A stretch of DNA of 41,933 bases from Mesostigma viride (taxonomy: Eukaryota; Streptophyta; Mesostigmatophyceae; Mesostigmatales; Mesostigmataceae), in assembly GCA_009746045.1 (NCBI GenBank), contig RPFO01000090.1:721387-763319 (forward strand), written 5' to 3'. A model generated the notes under the pieces. It saw only the letters and a program-made list of their open reading frames with translations. It did not search any database and had not been told where the DNA came from. The translations under genes were made by a program, and so were the position numbers. Of this stretch, positions 8,431-19,099 are shown piece by piece (positions within the stretch are counted from its first letter, which is position 1; every line of letters begins with the position of its first letter).

Positions 8431-11400
8431 GCCGTGCCACCCCATGCAAGACCCCACAAGCCGGCCGTCCTTGCGTCAAGGGGACATGCAATCATCACAA
8501 GGAGTCAGGTAACTGCCGGCAGTGCCACCCCATGCAAGACCCCACAAGCCATCCTTGGGTCAAGGGGACATGCAGTCATCACAAGGAGCGGTAACTGCCG
8601 GCAGTGCCACGCCATGCAAGACCCCACAAGCCGTCCTTGCGTCAAGGGGACATGCAGTCATCACAATTGGAGTGGTAACTGCCGGCAGTGCCACCCCATG
8701 CAAGAACACACAAGCGGCATCCTTGGGTCAAGGGGACATGCAGTCATCACAAGGAGTGGTAAAGTGCCGGCAGTGCCACGCCATGCAAGATCGACCCCAC
8801 AAGCCGTCCTTGCATAAAGGGGACATGCAGTCATCACAAGGAGTGGTAACTGCCGGCAGTGCCACCCCATGCAAGACCCCACAAGCCATCCTTGGGTCAA
8901 GGGGACATGCAGTCATCACAAGGACCGGTAAAGTTCTGCCGGCAGTTCCACGCGCCCATGCAAGACCCCACAAGCCATCCTTGCATAATAAAGGGGACAT
9001 GCAGTCATCACAAGGAGCGGTAACTGCCGGCAGTTCCACGCCATGCAAGACCCCACAAGCCATCCTTGGGTCAAGGGGACATGCATGCAGTCATCACTAG
9101 GAGTGGTAACTGCCGGCAGTGCCACCCCATGCAAGACCCCACAAGCCGTCCTTAATTGCGTCAAGGGGACATGCAGTCATCACAAGGAGTGGTAACTGCC
9201 GGCAGTGCCACCCCATGCAAGAACACACAAGCCGGAGACATGCAGTCATCACAAGGAGTGGTAACTGCCGGCAGTGCTACCCCATGCAAGAACCCACAAG
9301 CCATCCTTGGGTCAAGGGGACATGTGCACAGTCATCACAAGGAGCGGTAACTGCCGGCAGTTCCACGCCATGCAAGACCCCACAACTGAGCCGTCCTTGC
9401 ATAAAGGGGACATGCAGTCATCACAAGGAGTGGTAACTGCCGGCAGTGCCACCCCACGCAAGAACACACAAGCCATCCTTGGGTCAAGGGGACATGCAGT
9501 CATCACAAGGAGCGGTAACTGCCGGCAGTTCCACGCGCCCATGCAAGACCCCACAAGCCGTCCTTGCGTCAAGGGGACATGCAGTCATCACCACAAGGAG
9601 TGGTAACTGCCGGCAGCGCCACCCCATGCAAGACCCCACAAGCCATCTAGCTTGGGTCAAGGGGACATGCAGTCATCACAAGGACCGGTAAAGTTCTGCC
9701 GGCAGTTCCACGCCATGCAAGACCCCACAACTGAGCCGTCCTTGCATAAAGGGGACATGCAGTCATCACAAGGAGTGGCCGGTAACTGCCGGCAGTGCCA
9801 CGCCATGCAAGACCCCACAAGCCGTCCTTGCGTCAAGGGGACATGCAGTCATCACAATTGGAGTGGTAACTGCTGGCAGTGCCACCCCATGCAAGAACAC
9901 ACAAGCGGCATCCTTGGGTCAAGGGGACATGCAGTCATCACAAGGTGTGGTAAAGTGCCGGCAGTGCCACGCCATGCAAGACCCCACAAGCCGTCCTTGC
10001 ATAAAGGGGACATGCAGTCATCACAAGGAGTGGTAACTGCCGGCAGTGCCACCCCATGCAAGACCCCACAAGCCATCCTCTTGGGTCAAGGGGACATGCA
10101 GTCATCACAAGGAGCGGTAACTGCCGGCAGTTCCACGCGCCCATGCAAGACCCCACAAGCCATCCTTGCATAAAGGGGACATGCAGTCATCACAAGGAGC
10201 GGTAACTGCCGGCAGTTCCACGCCATGCAAGACCCCACAAGCCATCCTTGCATAAAGGGGACATGCAGTCATCACAAGGAGTGGTAACTGCCGGCAGTGC
10301 CACCGGCCATGCAAGACCCCACAAGCCATCCTTGGGTCAAGGGGACATGCATGCAGTCATCACAAGGAGTGGTAACTGCCGGCAGTGCCACCCCATGCAA
10401 GACCCCACAAGCCGTCCTTAATTGCGTCAAGGGGACATGCAGTCATCACAAGGAGTGGTAACTGCCGGCAGTGCCACCCCATGCAAGAACACACAAGCCG
10501 GAGACATGCAGTCATCACAAGGAGTGGTAACTGCCGGCAGTGCTACCCCATGCAAGAACCCACAAGCCATCCTTGGGTCAAGGGGACATGCAGTCATCAC
10601 AAGGAGCGGTAACTGCCGGCAGTTCCACGCCATGCAAGACCCCACAACTGAGCCGTCCTTGCATAAAGGGGACATGCAGTCATCACAACCTGAGTGGTAA
10701 CTGCCGGCAGTGCCACCCCATGCAAGAACACACAAGCCATCCTTGGGTCAAGGGGACATGCAGTCATCACAAGGAGCGGTAACTGCCGGCAGTTCCACGC
10801 GCCCATGCAAGACCCCACAAGCCGTCCTTGCGTCAAGGGGACATGCAGTCATCACCACAAGGAGTGGTAACTGCCGGCAGCGCCACCCCATGCAAGACCC
10901 CACAAGCCATCTAGCTTGGGTCAAGGGGACATGCAGTCATCACAAGGACCGGTAAAGTTCTGCCGGCAGTTCCACGCCATGCAAGACCCCACAACTGAGC
11001 CGTCCTTGCATAAAGGGGACATGCAGTCATCACAAGGAGTGGCCGGTAACTGCCGGCAGTGCCACCCCATGCAAGACCCCACAAGCCATCCTTGGGTCAA
11101 GGGGACATGCAGTCATCACAAGGAGTGGTAACTGCCGGCAGTGCCACGCCATGCAAGACCCCACAAGCCGTCCTTGCGTCAAGGGGACATGCAGTCATCA
11201 CAAGGAGTGGTAACTGCCGGCAGTGCCACCCCATGCAAGACCCCACAAGCCATCCTTGCATAAAGGGGACATGCAGTCATCACAAGGAGTGGTAACTGCC
11301 GGCAGTGCCACCCCATGCAAGAACACACAAGCCGGGGACATGCAGTCATCACAAGGGGTGGTAACTGCCGGCAGTGCCACCCCATGCAAGAACACACAAG

Positions 11401-11452
11401 CCGGGGACATGCAGTCATCACAAGGAGTGGTAACTGGCGGCAGTGCGCGGCC
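8425..11452. repeat. Tandem array of an ~82-bp satellite with 69-bp variants
   Basis: About 37 head-to-tail units are built on GCCGGCAGTGCCACCCCATG, then CAAGACCCCACAAGCC, then ATCCTTGGGTCAAGGGGACA and TGCAGTCATCACAAGGAGTG. Shorter 69-bp units have a deletion after ACAAGCCGG. Variant units recur as blocks (for example ATGCATGCAG at 9081 and 10348, CACAATTGG at about 8663 and 9854), showing higher-order duplication of about 1.2-1.27 kb. Many units carry small insertions that are palindromic or reverse-complement-templated by their flanks. Each unit contains the palindrome GCCGGC. All open frames over the array are periodic artefacts in both strands. Confidence 0.95.
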
Positions 11453-11564
11453 CTAACGTTAATTCCCACACCCCCTCTGCTAACGTAAGGTCCCACACCC
11501 GTCTGCTAACGTAAGTGCCCCTCCCCCCTCTACTATCGTTAATTCCCTCCCCCCTTTACTAACG
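11453..11564. repeat. GTTAGTG minisatellite, first block
   Basis: This is an irregular repeat of about 25-28 bp around CTGCTAACGTTAGTGCCC with C-rich spacers. The family resumes at 11848 and 14150 and is interrupted by two retrotransposon insertions. Confidence 0.8.
11555..11564. repeat. Target-site duplication, left, LINE-A copy 3
   Basis: TTTACTAACG occurs here and at 11838-11847, after the (ATTA)n tail. Confidence 0.8.
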
Positions 11565-11837
11565 GCCCCGGGCAGCCTCCTGGTTTGTCTGTAATATGGA
11601 GGCAGATGGTACGCAAGGATAGATGGCAAGTAGTGATGGAGGAGACCACCCCCAAGCCTGTGGGGGCTCCGCGTGTGACCAATTAGTATGGCATTCATAG
11701 CGATTCGGGCCGCGGTGCCCACACCCCTGTAACTAGGACCTAGATAGCTTACACCATCCATTCCATCCCATGTTCCCCTCCCACTGAGGACTTATGCTCA
11801 CCTGACGCAGTCACGTGTCTATTAATTAATTAATTAA
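11565..11837 (+). mobile_element. LINE-A copy 3, 3' terminal fragment
   Basis: This is the last 270 bp of LINE-A on the plus strand, matching the reverse complement of about 24111-24370. It covers the final ORF2 codons, the 3' UTR, the hairpin (one stem mismatch) and the (ATTA)n tail. It is severely 5'-truncated. The 10-bp duplication TTTACTAACG brackets it, showing insertion into the GTTAGTG minisatellite. Confidence 0.9.
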
Positions 11838-11847
11838 TTTACTAACG
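11838..11847. repeat. Target-site duplication, right, LINE-A copy 3
   Basis: TTTACTAACG, identical to 11555-11564. Confidence 0.8.
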
Positions 11848-11958
11848 TTAGTCCACAGCCCCCTCTACTAACGTTAGTGCCCCCCCCTCCTTTGCTAACA
11901 TTAGTTCCCACACCCCTCTGCTAACGTAAGTGCCCTCCCCCCCCTGCTATCGTTAATG
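11848..11958. repeat. GTTAGTG minisatellite, second block
   Basis: This continues the array between the LINE-A fragment and the LINE-B insertion. Confidence 0.8.
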
Positions 11959-11970
11959 CCCACCCCCCTT
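11959..11970. repeat. Target-site duplication, left, LINE-B copy 2
   Basis: CCCACCCCCCTT is found here and at 14138-14149. Confidence 0.65.
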
Positions 11971-14137
11971 AAAAAATTTAATTAAGGGGAGGGTCCCATA
12001 GAAATATATCAAAACTTACCCCCCCTAATAACTACAGAAATGCAACTGACAACCACTGAATGATGTTTGGGGACCATAAACATGATGTTTGGGCATGCAT
12101 ACCACCACTTGTTGGGGGTACTACCCCCAGCCATACACCGGCTATGAGCTAAAAATAGAAAAAAACGCTGTCCGGGGCACATCTTGCCCAGAACAGTGGG
12201 AGAACCAGTTGCATGAAAAAAGCACAACCCATATAAAAATGTCATGGGACATTATCTCTACCTAATTGGATCAACAAAATCAGCACATCCCTTTGAGTTA
12301 TTAATTTTTGGGCCAAAAATACGCTTTTTTAGGCGGGGCGTCCCCATACACACTCATAACACATCAATTAGGCCTGAAAAGCACAAGTCAAATTATGTCA
12401 TGACCATAGAAGGCACTGTCAAAGTTTGGTGGCATTCTGAGCTCAGCTGTAGCAGTTATTAATTTTGGCAGTTGGCCACCTGTGCAGACGCTAAGGAAGG
12501 TATTAGTGAGTACTAAGGCACACTAACACTTCCTATGCCATCCAAAAGGCTCCTGACCATGCCCAATTCGACCACAATGTACAAGGAGGTGGCTGGGCAC
12601 GTCATGTGCCCTTGCCTTACCTCGACACGGGCAACCTGTTGCGTGTGTGCACAACAATGAGGCAGGTAGCTCTACATGCCTAGCCAACACTTCTAAAGCA
12701 TATTCCAGGTTTATGGTGTGGGCATCATCCCAAAACCAAGCTCAAACACACCCTAGAAAGCCATATCCACTAATTGCCCAACAAGGGTAACAACAGACAG
12801 TCCACAGAGAAAGCAGAATTATCATACATGCTGCTTGCCAAGGCTTCTTACCATGGTTACCTTGCCTTGCTAGCATATGAATTAGGGCTCTCCCATTTTA
12901 GTGGGAGAAAGGCCAACAAGACAACGATAACCCCTACCTACGCGCAGTTCCACCCATGCAGTATGCCCCTCAGAAAAACCACTGCCACCTTTCTTTCCAG
13001 CGCAATTGTTTGCCAAGAAACAAACTCAAGCTGGTGAGCCTCTAACCACAATGAAGCCTCTGCTAAGAAAGGCCGCGTCAATATTCACTAAAAACTGAGT
13101 GCTGTTAGCAATCTCCTTCCAAGAAACCACTCAGCAAATCCCTGACAACTTGACGATATGCCACGGTCACGCTTTGACACATCCCAGCCATGCAACGTAC
13201 ATAAAAACCACTGAAAGGTGCCAGGAATCTGGCGATGCGCAGCACGGAATGGCATTATACCTGGCGCTAACTGCACGGAAAGAAGCCGAAAACTTGCGTT
13301 GATAACCCATAAAGGAAGCGAAACACTCATAGGGTCACGTTGATCACACGATCGTACCATTACCGGAATTGTCCTTCGCCCAGCGGCGCAAGAAAGAACA
13401 ACCTTCCATGGAATAATAAGACGCGCATCCCGCGAGCCTGGAGAGTGTCTTACCGATCATGACGGAAATCTTGCCGAAACCCAGCGATTTTTTTAAAGCT
13501 TTACCAATAACGATTTATACGCATCCTTGACGCTAGGTAAAGCCCATAAAACCTGACAATCACCGCCGCCAGCGTGCATTCTAATTTATTCCTCTCGACG
13601 AAAACATCAGATTGGACCCCGGTGGCGTTGGTCATCAATAAAATCATCGACACTGCAAAAAACGCGAACTCCGCTACGAAGTAGTATCATTTACTCATCG
13701 TCTTTAAGATTCGCTCAGTTTCTCTGCATTCCGCGAGCTATCTTTTTCTACTCTTCCTGAAAGCACGTCGCCATGGCCAGCTCCGGTAGGGGTGCGCGCC
13801 CCGTGCACCACTTTTTCACGGTACGGACGGGTACCGCGAATTTTTCGGCGCCAAAATATTCGCGCCGGGACCGTCCCCTATTAAATTGTAACATGCCTCC
13901 GTGGGGAGATCATGTAGCACATATTCCATGATGGATGGGGTGGAGGAAGCCGCGTGATCGAACTATCCTAACTCTAAGCTATCTAGAAAATCCTAACTAT
14001 GTACACTACTCATCAAAACGCCTCCTCCGCTTGGGGGGAGGGGGCTTGCCCACAGGGTCGGGCGCGTGCGCCTTGACAATCTTCTTCCACCGCGTCTTGT
14101 CCTCCACTGGAGGCATGGCAGTCCAAGACGGGAGAGT
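11971..14137 (-). mobile_element. LINE-B copy 2, 3' fragment with transposon E2 nested in its tail
   Basis: The LINE-B part is 13879-14137 on the minus strand. It encodes a frame ending in TRWKKIVKAHAPDPV, then PPPPKRRRRFDE and a stop, followed by a 3' UTR shared with 4850-5036 and an AT-rich tail. The tail is interrupted by E2 and resumes at 11971-11985. The 12-bp duplication CCCACCCCCCTT outside both pieces shows that LINE-B inserted into the GTTAGTG array first and E2 into its tail later. Confidence 0.7.
11986..13878. mobile_element. DNA transposon E2, TTAA-type, non-autonomous
   Basis: The left end is GGGGAGGGTCCC after TTAA (11982-11985). The right end is GGGACCGTCCCC, followed by TATTAA, so the TIRs match at 11 of 12 positions. 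Interior blocks align with E1: a GTTTGGGCATGCAT block near the left end, a middle block with CTTCCTATGCCATCCAA, and a right end with GTCGCCATGGCC and GGTGCGCGCC. No transposase frame is recognisable in its 1.9 kb, so it would depend on a transposase in trans. Confidence 0.7.
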
Positions 14138-14149
14138 CCCACCCCCCTT
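14138..14149. repeat. Target-site duplication, right, LINE-B copy 2
   Basis: CCCACCCCCCTT, identical to 11959-11970. It is C-rich, so partial chance similarity to the surrounding array is possible. Confidence 0.6.
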
Positions 14150-14632
14150 CACTAACGTTATTCCCCATGAGCCCCCTCTGCTAACGTTAGTGCCCGCGCC
14201 CCTTTACAAACTTTAGTGCTCGTGCCCCTCTGCTAACGTTAGTGCCCGTGCTCCTTTACTAACGTTAGTGCCCCCCCCCCCTCCCCCCCCCTCTGCTAAC
14301 GTTAGTGCCCGTGCCCCTTCACTAACTGACGTTATTCCCCAGCCCCCTCTGCTAACGTTAGTGCCCGCGCCCCTTTACAAACTTTAGTGCTCGTGCCCCT
14401 CTGCTAACGTTAGTGCCCGTGCTCCTTTACTAACGTTAGTGCCCCCCCCCCCCCCCCCTTTGCTAACGTTTGTGCCCGTGCCCCTTCACTAACGTTAGTG
14501 CCCGTGCCCCTCCGTCCTTCACTAACGTTAGTGCCCGTGCCCCTTCACTAACGTTAGTGCCCGTGCCCCTCTGCTAACGTTATTCCCCAGCCCCCTCTGC
14601 TATCGCTAATGCCCGTGCCCCTTTATATTTGG
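14150..14632. repeat. GTTAGTG minisatellite, third block
   Basis: Repeats of about 27 bp around TAACGTTAGTGCCCGTGCCCC include poly-C expansions, and a duplicated sub-block (CTGCTAACGTTAGTGCCCGC repeated near 14180 and 14355). It directly abuts the CCCACAACCAGGAAC minisatellite. Confidence 0.85.
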
Positions 14633-15170
14633 ACCAGGAACACATCCCACAACTAGGCTCGACTATCCCACAACCAGGAACGTGCATCCCACAACCAGGA
14701 ACCCATCCCACAACCAGGAATGTGCATCCCACAACCAGGAACCCATCCCACAACCAGGAACGAGTATCCCACAACTGAACTAGGAACGTGTATCCCACAA
14801 CCAGGAACAAGTATCCTACAACGAGGAACGTGCATCCCACAACCAGGAACACATCCCACAACCAGGAACGACCGACTATATATCCCACAACTAGGAACGT
14901 TTATCCCACAACCAGGAACAAGTATCCTACAACCAGGAACGTGTTTCCCACAACCAGGAACGTGTATCCCACAACCACGCTCGACTATCCCACAACAAGG
15001 AACATGTATCCCACAACCAGGAACGAATTTCCCACCACCTGGAACAAGTATCCCACAACCAGGAACACATCCCACAACAAGGAAAGTGCCGCATCCCACA
15101 ACCAGGAACAAGTACATCCCAAAACAAGGAACACATCCCACAACCAGGAACGTGTATCCCACAACTAGTC
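14633..15170. repeat. Minisatellite of about 21 bp (CCCACAACCAGGAACGTGTAT), long block
   Basis: About 25 units, some 15-16 bp long, belong to the same family as 8326-8430. In both places the block sits next to another tandem array, so the two may share an origin. Open frames reading YPTTRN or its reverse are periodic artefacts. Confidence 0.9.
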
Positions 15171-15480
15171 GCGCAGTCGGTCTGAATGACTGGCATTATA
15201 ACGAGCGTCATATTCGTCTCCGGCTTGGCAGTGCCGTCATCCTGCATACAAAAAGCACATTGGAGCCGGCACTTTCCCGCGGGTTGTAGACGATATTCCT
15301 CCATGCAGCGATATTCACCAATGCGCTATCAATAAACAAGTCGACACCATCCGGGTATGTAAAAAAAGCACGCTGCTGGCCACGACGGTCACGGCGATGA
15401 TGAACGACAATAACAAGAACGCCTAATAGCAGGCGTCGTACAAACTAGAACACACTGGAACAACTACTTACCCGGTTGTC
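15171..15480 (-). pseudogene. Exon-like coding remnant, unidentified
   Basis: One minus-strand frame is open from about 15440 to 15240 and includes FFTYPDGVDLFIDSALVNI followed by AAWRNIVYNPRE, which looks like real protein rather than random translation. A consensus donor GTAAGT lies on the same strand at about 15476, with acceptor-like TTCTAG or ATTAG downstream, so an intron of about 50 bp is possible. The frame is lost near 15255, where another frame continues (DDGTAKPETNMTLVIMPVI). I do not recognise the family. It may be a fragment of a transposon gene cut by the minisatellite. Confidence 0.3.
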
Positions 15481-16822
15481 TGTGATCTTGACACAGAGCC
15501 TGGTTTACAAGGAAGCGAGGGAAACCGGCCACTATGAGCACCCCTACTTAACCCACATAATGAAGGTTAGGAATCCTCCCCATCATGCTAACCGTAGACT
15601 CGGTGAAACGCCCCATGCTACAAATACGATAGCCCAGCAACGACTACTTGCGGCCATCACCTTGTCCAGTTCTGGCTGGCTGTGCGGCGGTAATTTTACC
15701 AAGTTTAAAAATGTTACGCCGCACCAGTCTGTGCGTAGTATACCAGTGTAGTGTAGAAATCTGCCAAAAGAGCAAACGCCCAAAGCCAACTTCCAAGACG
15801 CCCAAAGCCAAATTCCAAGACGCCCAAAGCCCAAAGGCGGGCGAGGCTGGCGCGGCGCCGGCCATTGGGCCCCGGAATAAGAAATCCCCCCGCTGCACCA
15901 GGGGGGGTGGAAAAAACAAAAATATCGACAGACACCATGCTGAAATTTTCCAAAAGTTGGCCCTTGGACCCTACCTATACCTAGCACCTAGGCGCTATAC
16001 CTAGCAAAACCCTGAGGTCCCAAGGGTTATAGGGGTCGACCTAGGGTGCAAAATGATCAGCTCCGCGAGCTCTACCGTTTGAGCATATTGGTGTATGGGA
16101 AAATTCCGGTTTTCTTAAATGGGTAGTTGGCCGGCGCGACGCGATACTGGCACGGCACGCCGCTGGATAGCCGAAGGCTTGTAGTGGTGGCAGACGGCAG
16201 CATACTTCCGTGCCTAGGGGCAGCACCATCTTGCGGGCAACCCCCCCCCCTCTATGGTACCTGGGCCAAAATTTTGACTGCAGATTTGGGTTCAGCTCGC
16301 CAAGTGCTATCAGTTTGTCCGTCAAACCGTTTCAAAATTCCGACCATAGAGGGAGCTAGCAGAAAATCCAAGTGTTTTGTTGTAAAAAACCCATATCGGC
16401 CCGGCACCCTACCTACCTACCCTTTAAGTTAACGGTTTTTGAGGCTCTGTAACTTCTAACCTAGAGACCCCCTGGGGTTGCGACCAGTGGCAAACATGCT
16501 TGTTTTCGCGAGATCTACTCTAATCCAGCATGATGTAAATTTTCTTGTTTTTTTCCACCCCCCCTGGCTGCACTGTAACTTTGTCAGCAGCTGTCTCTGG
16601 CGTAGGGTTGCAGCTTTTACCTGTACTTACGGCATGCTGGAGTCTGTTTTACGCTGGTTTAGGGTTGTACCGAATAGATTTTTTTTTACTGACTAGGTTG
16701 TCCCCAGTTTACAAATTATCAAAATTAACAAAAATACCAAAATTAACAAATTAACACAAATCACATGAAAGCAACATAGTGCAATTTAATTATGGAAATC
16801 ATACATACCATATGATGAAAAT
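15481..16822. other. No gene seen; contains an inverted repeat pair
   Basis: The stretch lacks convincing coding sequence. It holds a small direct repeat (TTCCAAGACGCCCAAAGCC at about 15790-15830). It also holds an inverted pair: GCACCAGGGGGGGTGGAAAAAAC followed by a CACCATGCTG block at about 15895-15945, mirrored at about 16530-16575. The pair could be the ends of a small inverted-repeat element of about 680 bp, but no target duplication is evident. The last 130 bp is AT-rich and forms the 3' flank of the HUH-like gene. Confidence 0.4.
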
Positions 16823-19099
16823 TCACTCATAAAATGCTATGTCAGAGTCGGAGTCCGATGACAACAACATATCTGGGGCATCCTTATTTCGTTCGTCACG
16901 CAGGACTTTGTCAAGGAGTTGCTCATCTGTCAATTCATCATCATCACGAAGGGGCTTACGCACCTCTTCGATGATGGCATCTATGTCAAAATACTCAGAG
17001 GCCGGTGGCTCCTCAGTTGTGCGTGCAGCGCGTTCCTGGCGTTGAGCCGCGCGTGCATCTGGAAAAACTGCATCTACATCATCTGATTCAAAGTACCGCT
17101 CACGCGGATTAAACAGGGCTCTTTCAAGGCCGCGTGCTATAGCAGACAAAGAATGTTCACCAAGCCTAGGTTCAACCATGATCTCGAATGCAGCTTGTAC
17201 ACGTGGGTAATCAAGGCCCCTACCTGCAAGAAATCTAGCATCTAGGGAGTATCGCCCCGTCTTGAACATGTGGGCGAGGGTTTTAATCAAGTTTGGACGC
17301 AAGCTAATACTATTGTGGTGCTTAAACCAGTATACAGCCGCACGCTCTAGTAAGTTGTAGGCGGTCAAGGAGCACCGTCCCTTGAGAGTGGGGGATCCGT
17401 GTAATAAATATTCTATCCGCCCTTCTTCTTTCTCGTCCTCGTCAATGCCATGGCAATACAAAATCTGAAAACCCTCTTGCTCTTCGGCAAATAGCCTATC
17501 ATCCCTGAATAATTCAATTTGTGGCTGGACTTCACTTGGCGTGCCACAAGGCTCGGCTTGGTTTTGTCATGTTTTCCTTTTTCATCTATTGGTTCACCCC
17601 ACCCAAGTTCTTTCTTGAGCTTGAGTTTCACAGCATGGGCCGATGTAGCCTCAACGTCAATGAGCATGTGGACGTGCTTGTGCATTTCGAGTATTCCTTC
17701 CTCCACAATTGACATGCCCTTGCCGCCATTGGCTAGGTGGAAGGCCTCTATCTTGCCAAGCTCATCATCGTCAAGATCGCGAGCCCCCCCTGAAATGGAG
17801 ATGTGGAGTGTCATATTTTTTAGCGCCGTAGGCCCACGTGCGCGCTTGGGTTGACGCAATGGGATGTAATCGTCAGTTTCGTGTGCTTGATCTTGGTGCT
17901 GTTTTTCGACGTTGTCTTGCTCATCCGTTGCGCTAGCCTCACGCTCTTGTAGTTGCTGTCTTGCTTGGCTGTGACAAGCATGGTACATGAAAAAAAAAAA
18001 TGCAGATTTTTTGCAAGGATGGTGGTCAAGATTGGTTCAAAGACTTAATTTTCAAAGAAAAACTCACGTGGACAAGTTTGGCAAGAATAACAGGTTGGAA
18101 AAAAAACCCTAGAAAGGATTCAGCGGCTTACCGTCCACGCTTTATCTTGCATGTTACGTGACGGGTGAGACCACCTTGGCTCTTGGCTACGAAGGGCGGC
18201 TCGCAACAGTTGCACATGAAATTCTGATTTTTAATGGCCCCTTCGCCATCGCTGTCCTCGTCATCACCGGAAACACCAGCTTCATCATCTATGAATCTAA
18301 CTCTTTTTGCCCAACGTGGAGGGGGATCCTCTTCGTCAACCTCATCCCCTTCCTCCTCCTCTGACACTTCTTCATCCGCTTCTTCCTCTGCTTCTGGTTC
18401 GTCTTCCGATTCGACCTTGTCGACATTATCTTCATCGTCATCCTCGGAGGCATCGTCTAAAATAGCATGCCGCCCGCGCCGCCGTTGCCTTGTTGCACAG
18501 TTTAACTCAGGCACAACGTCGTCCTCCAGAATCTGGAGGTTCGCATGTGCTGGATCCATCGAGTCCCGTTCTTGCGGATGAACTAGTAGGTCCGGCCTCG
18601 TTGGCGGTTGCTGGGCTGGCGTGGTCGTCATGGACGGGGTCGTCATCTGGAGACGGCTCAGGTGCAGGCGTTCCCTCATTGCGTTCGTCAAAATTGAGGG
18701 TTCGTGTAGTCCCCTTGCCAGGCCAGGGCGACTTGCCGGCGTTTTGGTCTTGGCCATGTTGTTTTGTGGACGTTTGTGTTGATGATGATGGGGTTACAGA
18801 TGACTCACCCCTAGCAAGCTTGCCGGCAGCAGACAAAACGGAATTCAATAATTCATCCTCCTCCGCCTGGGACCCCGTCAGATCCACGCTATCCACCAAT
18901 GCCCCTTTATTGATTGCGTTGGAGAGCAGGGGCCCTATTGTCTCAAGTGTCGACAGCACCTCATTTGTTGCATGTTTGACCACCCCCTCCCACAGTTGTT
19001 CCTTTTTGCCCAAGGCGACTTTCAGCCGCTCTAGCGTCTTTAGTTGGGGCTCTACTGTTGTCTCGTACGCCTTTCGCACTTTCTCCTCGCAGAGCTTTT
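16823..19099 (-). pseudogene. Spliced HUH-endonuclease-like (Rep-like) transposon gene, frame-broken
   Basis: Three blocks on the minus strand read as one gene. Block 1 (19099 to about 18560) is helical and Lys/Glu-rich. Block 2 (18757-18132) ends in a long acidic tract and a C2HC finger (CNCC..GGLTRHVTC). A 163-nt intron follows. Block 3 (17968-16823) has TLHISIS, then an HUH motif (MHKHVHMLID; His codons about 17676-17668) and, 59 residues on, GYLPK (Tyr about 17492, Lys about 17483). This order, strand / H-hydrophobic-H / Tyr-x2-Lys, is that of Rep-class HUH nucleases. There is no SF1 helicase, unlike Helitrons; helicase-less HUH transposons (Replitrons) are known in eukaryotes. The frame shifts at about 17484, directly after the Tyr motif, and again somewhere in 18500-18760, so the copy is probably dead or contains sequence errors. 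A Gypsy LTR abuts its 5' end. Confidence 0.5.
17969..18131 (-). other. Intron of the HUH-like gene
   Basis: The minus-strand donor is CG|GTAAGC (18132/18131) and the acceptor, after a T-rich tract, is CACAG|CC (17969/17968). The join completes an Arg codon and keeps the frame from the zinc-finger exon into the QARQQLQEREAS exon. Confidence 0.7.

Noticed and set aside
8425-11452. CRISPR-like appearance (regular short repeats)
   Set aside because: Units are contiguous tandem repeats with no unique spacers, in a eukaryotic context with introns and LINEs.
8353-11496. Numerous open frames over the 82-bp array (both strands)
   Set aside because: They are produced by repeat periodicity; frames break and resume with every indel and show no domain.
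14580-15304. Open frames of YPTTRN or its reverse-strand equivalent as a repetitive protein
   Set aside because: They follow the 21-bp minisatellite in all frames and strands, with no start or splice context.
15895-16575. MITE defined by the GGGGGGGTGGAAAAAAC inverted pair
   Set aside because: The match is largely homopolymer runs and no target duplication is visible, so it is kept only as a note.
16823-19099. Helitron
   Set aside because: No SF1 helicase motifs are present and only one Tyr motif is seen; Helitron Rep/Hel proteins are far longer.
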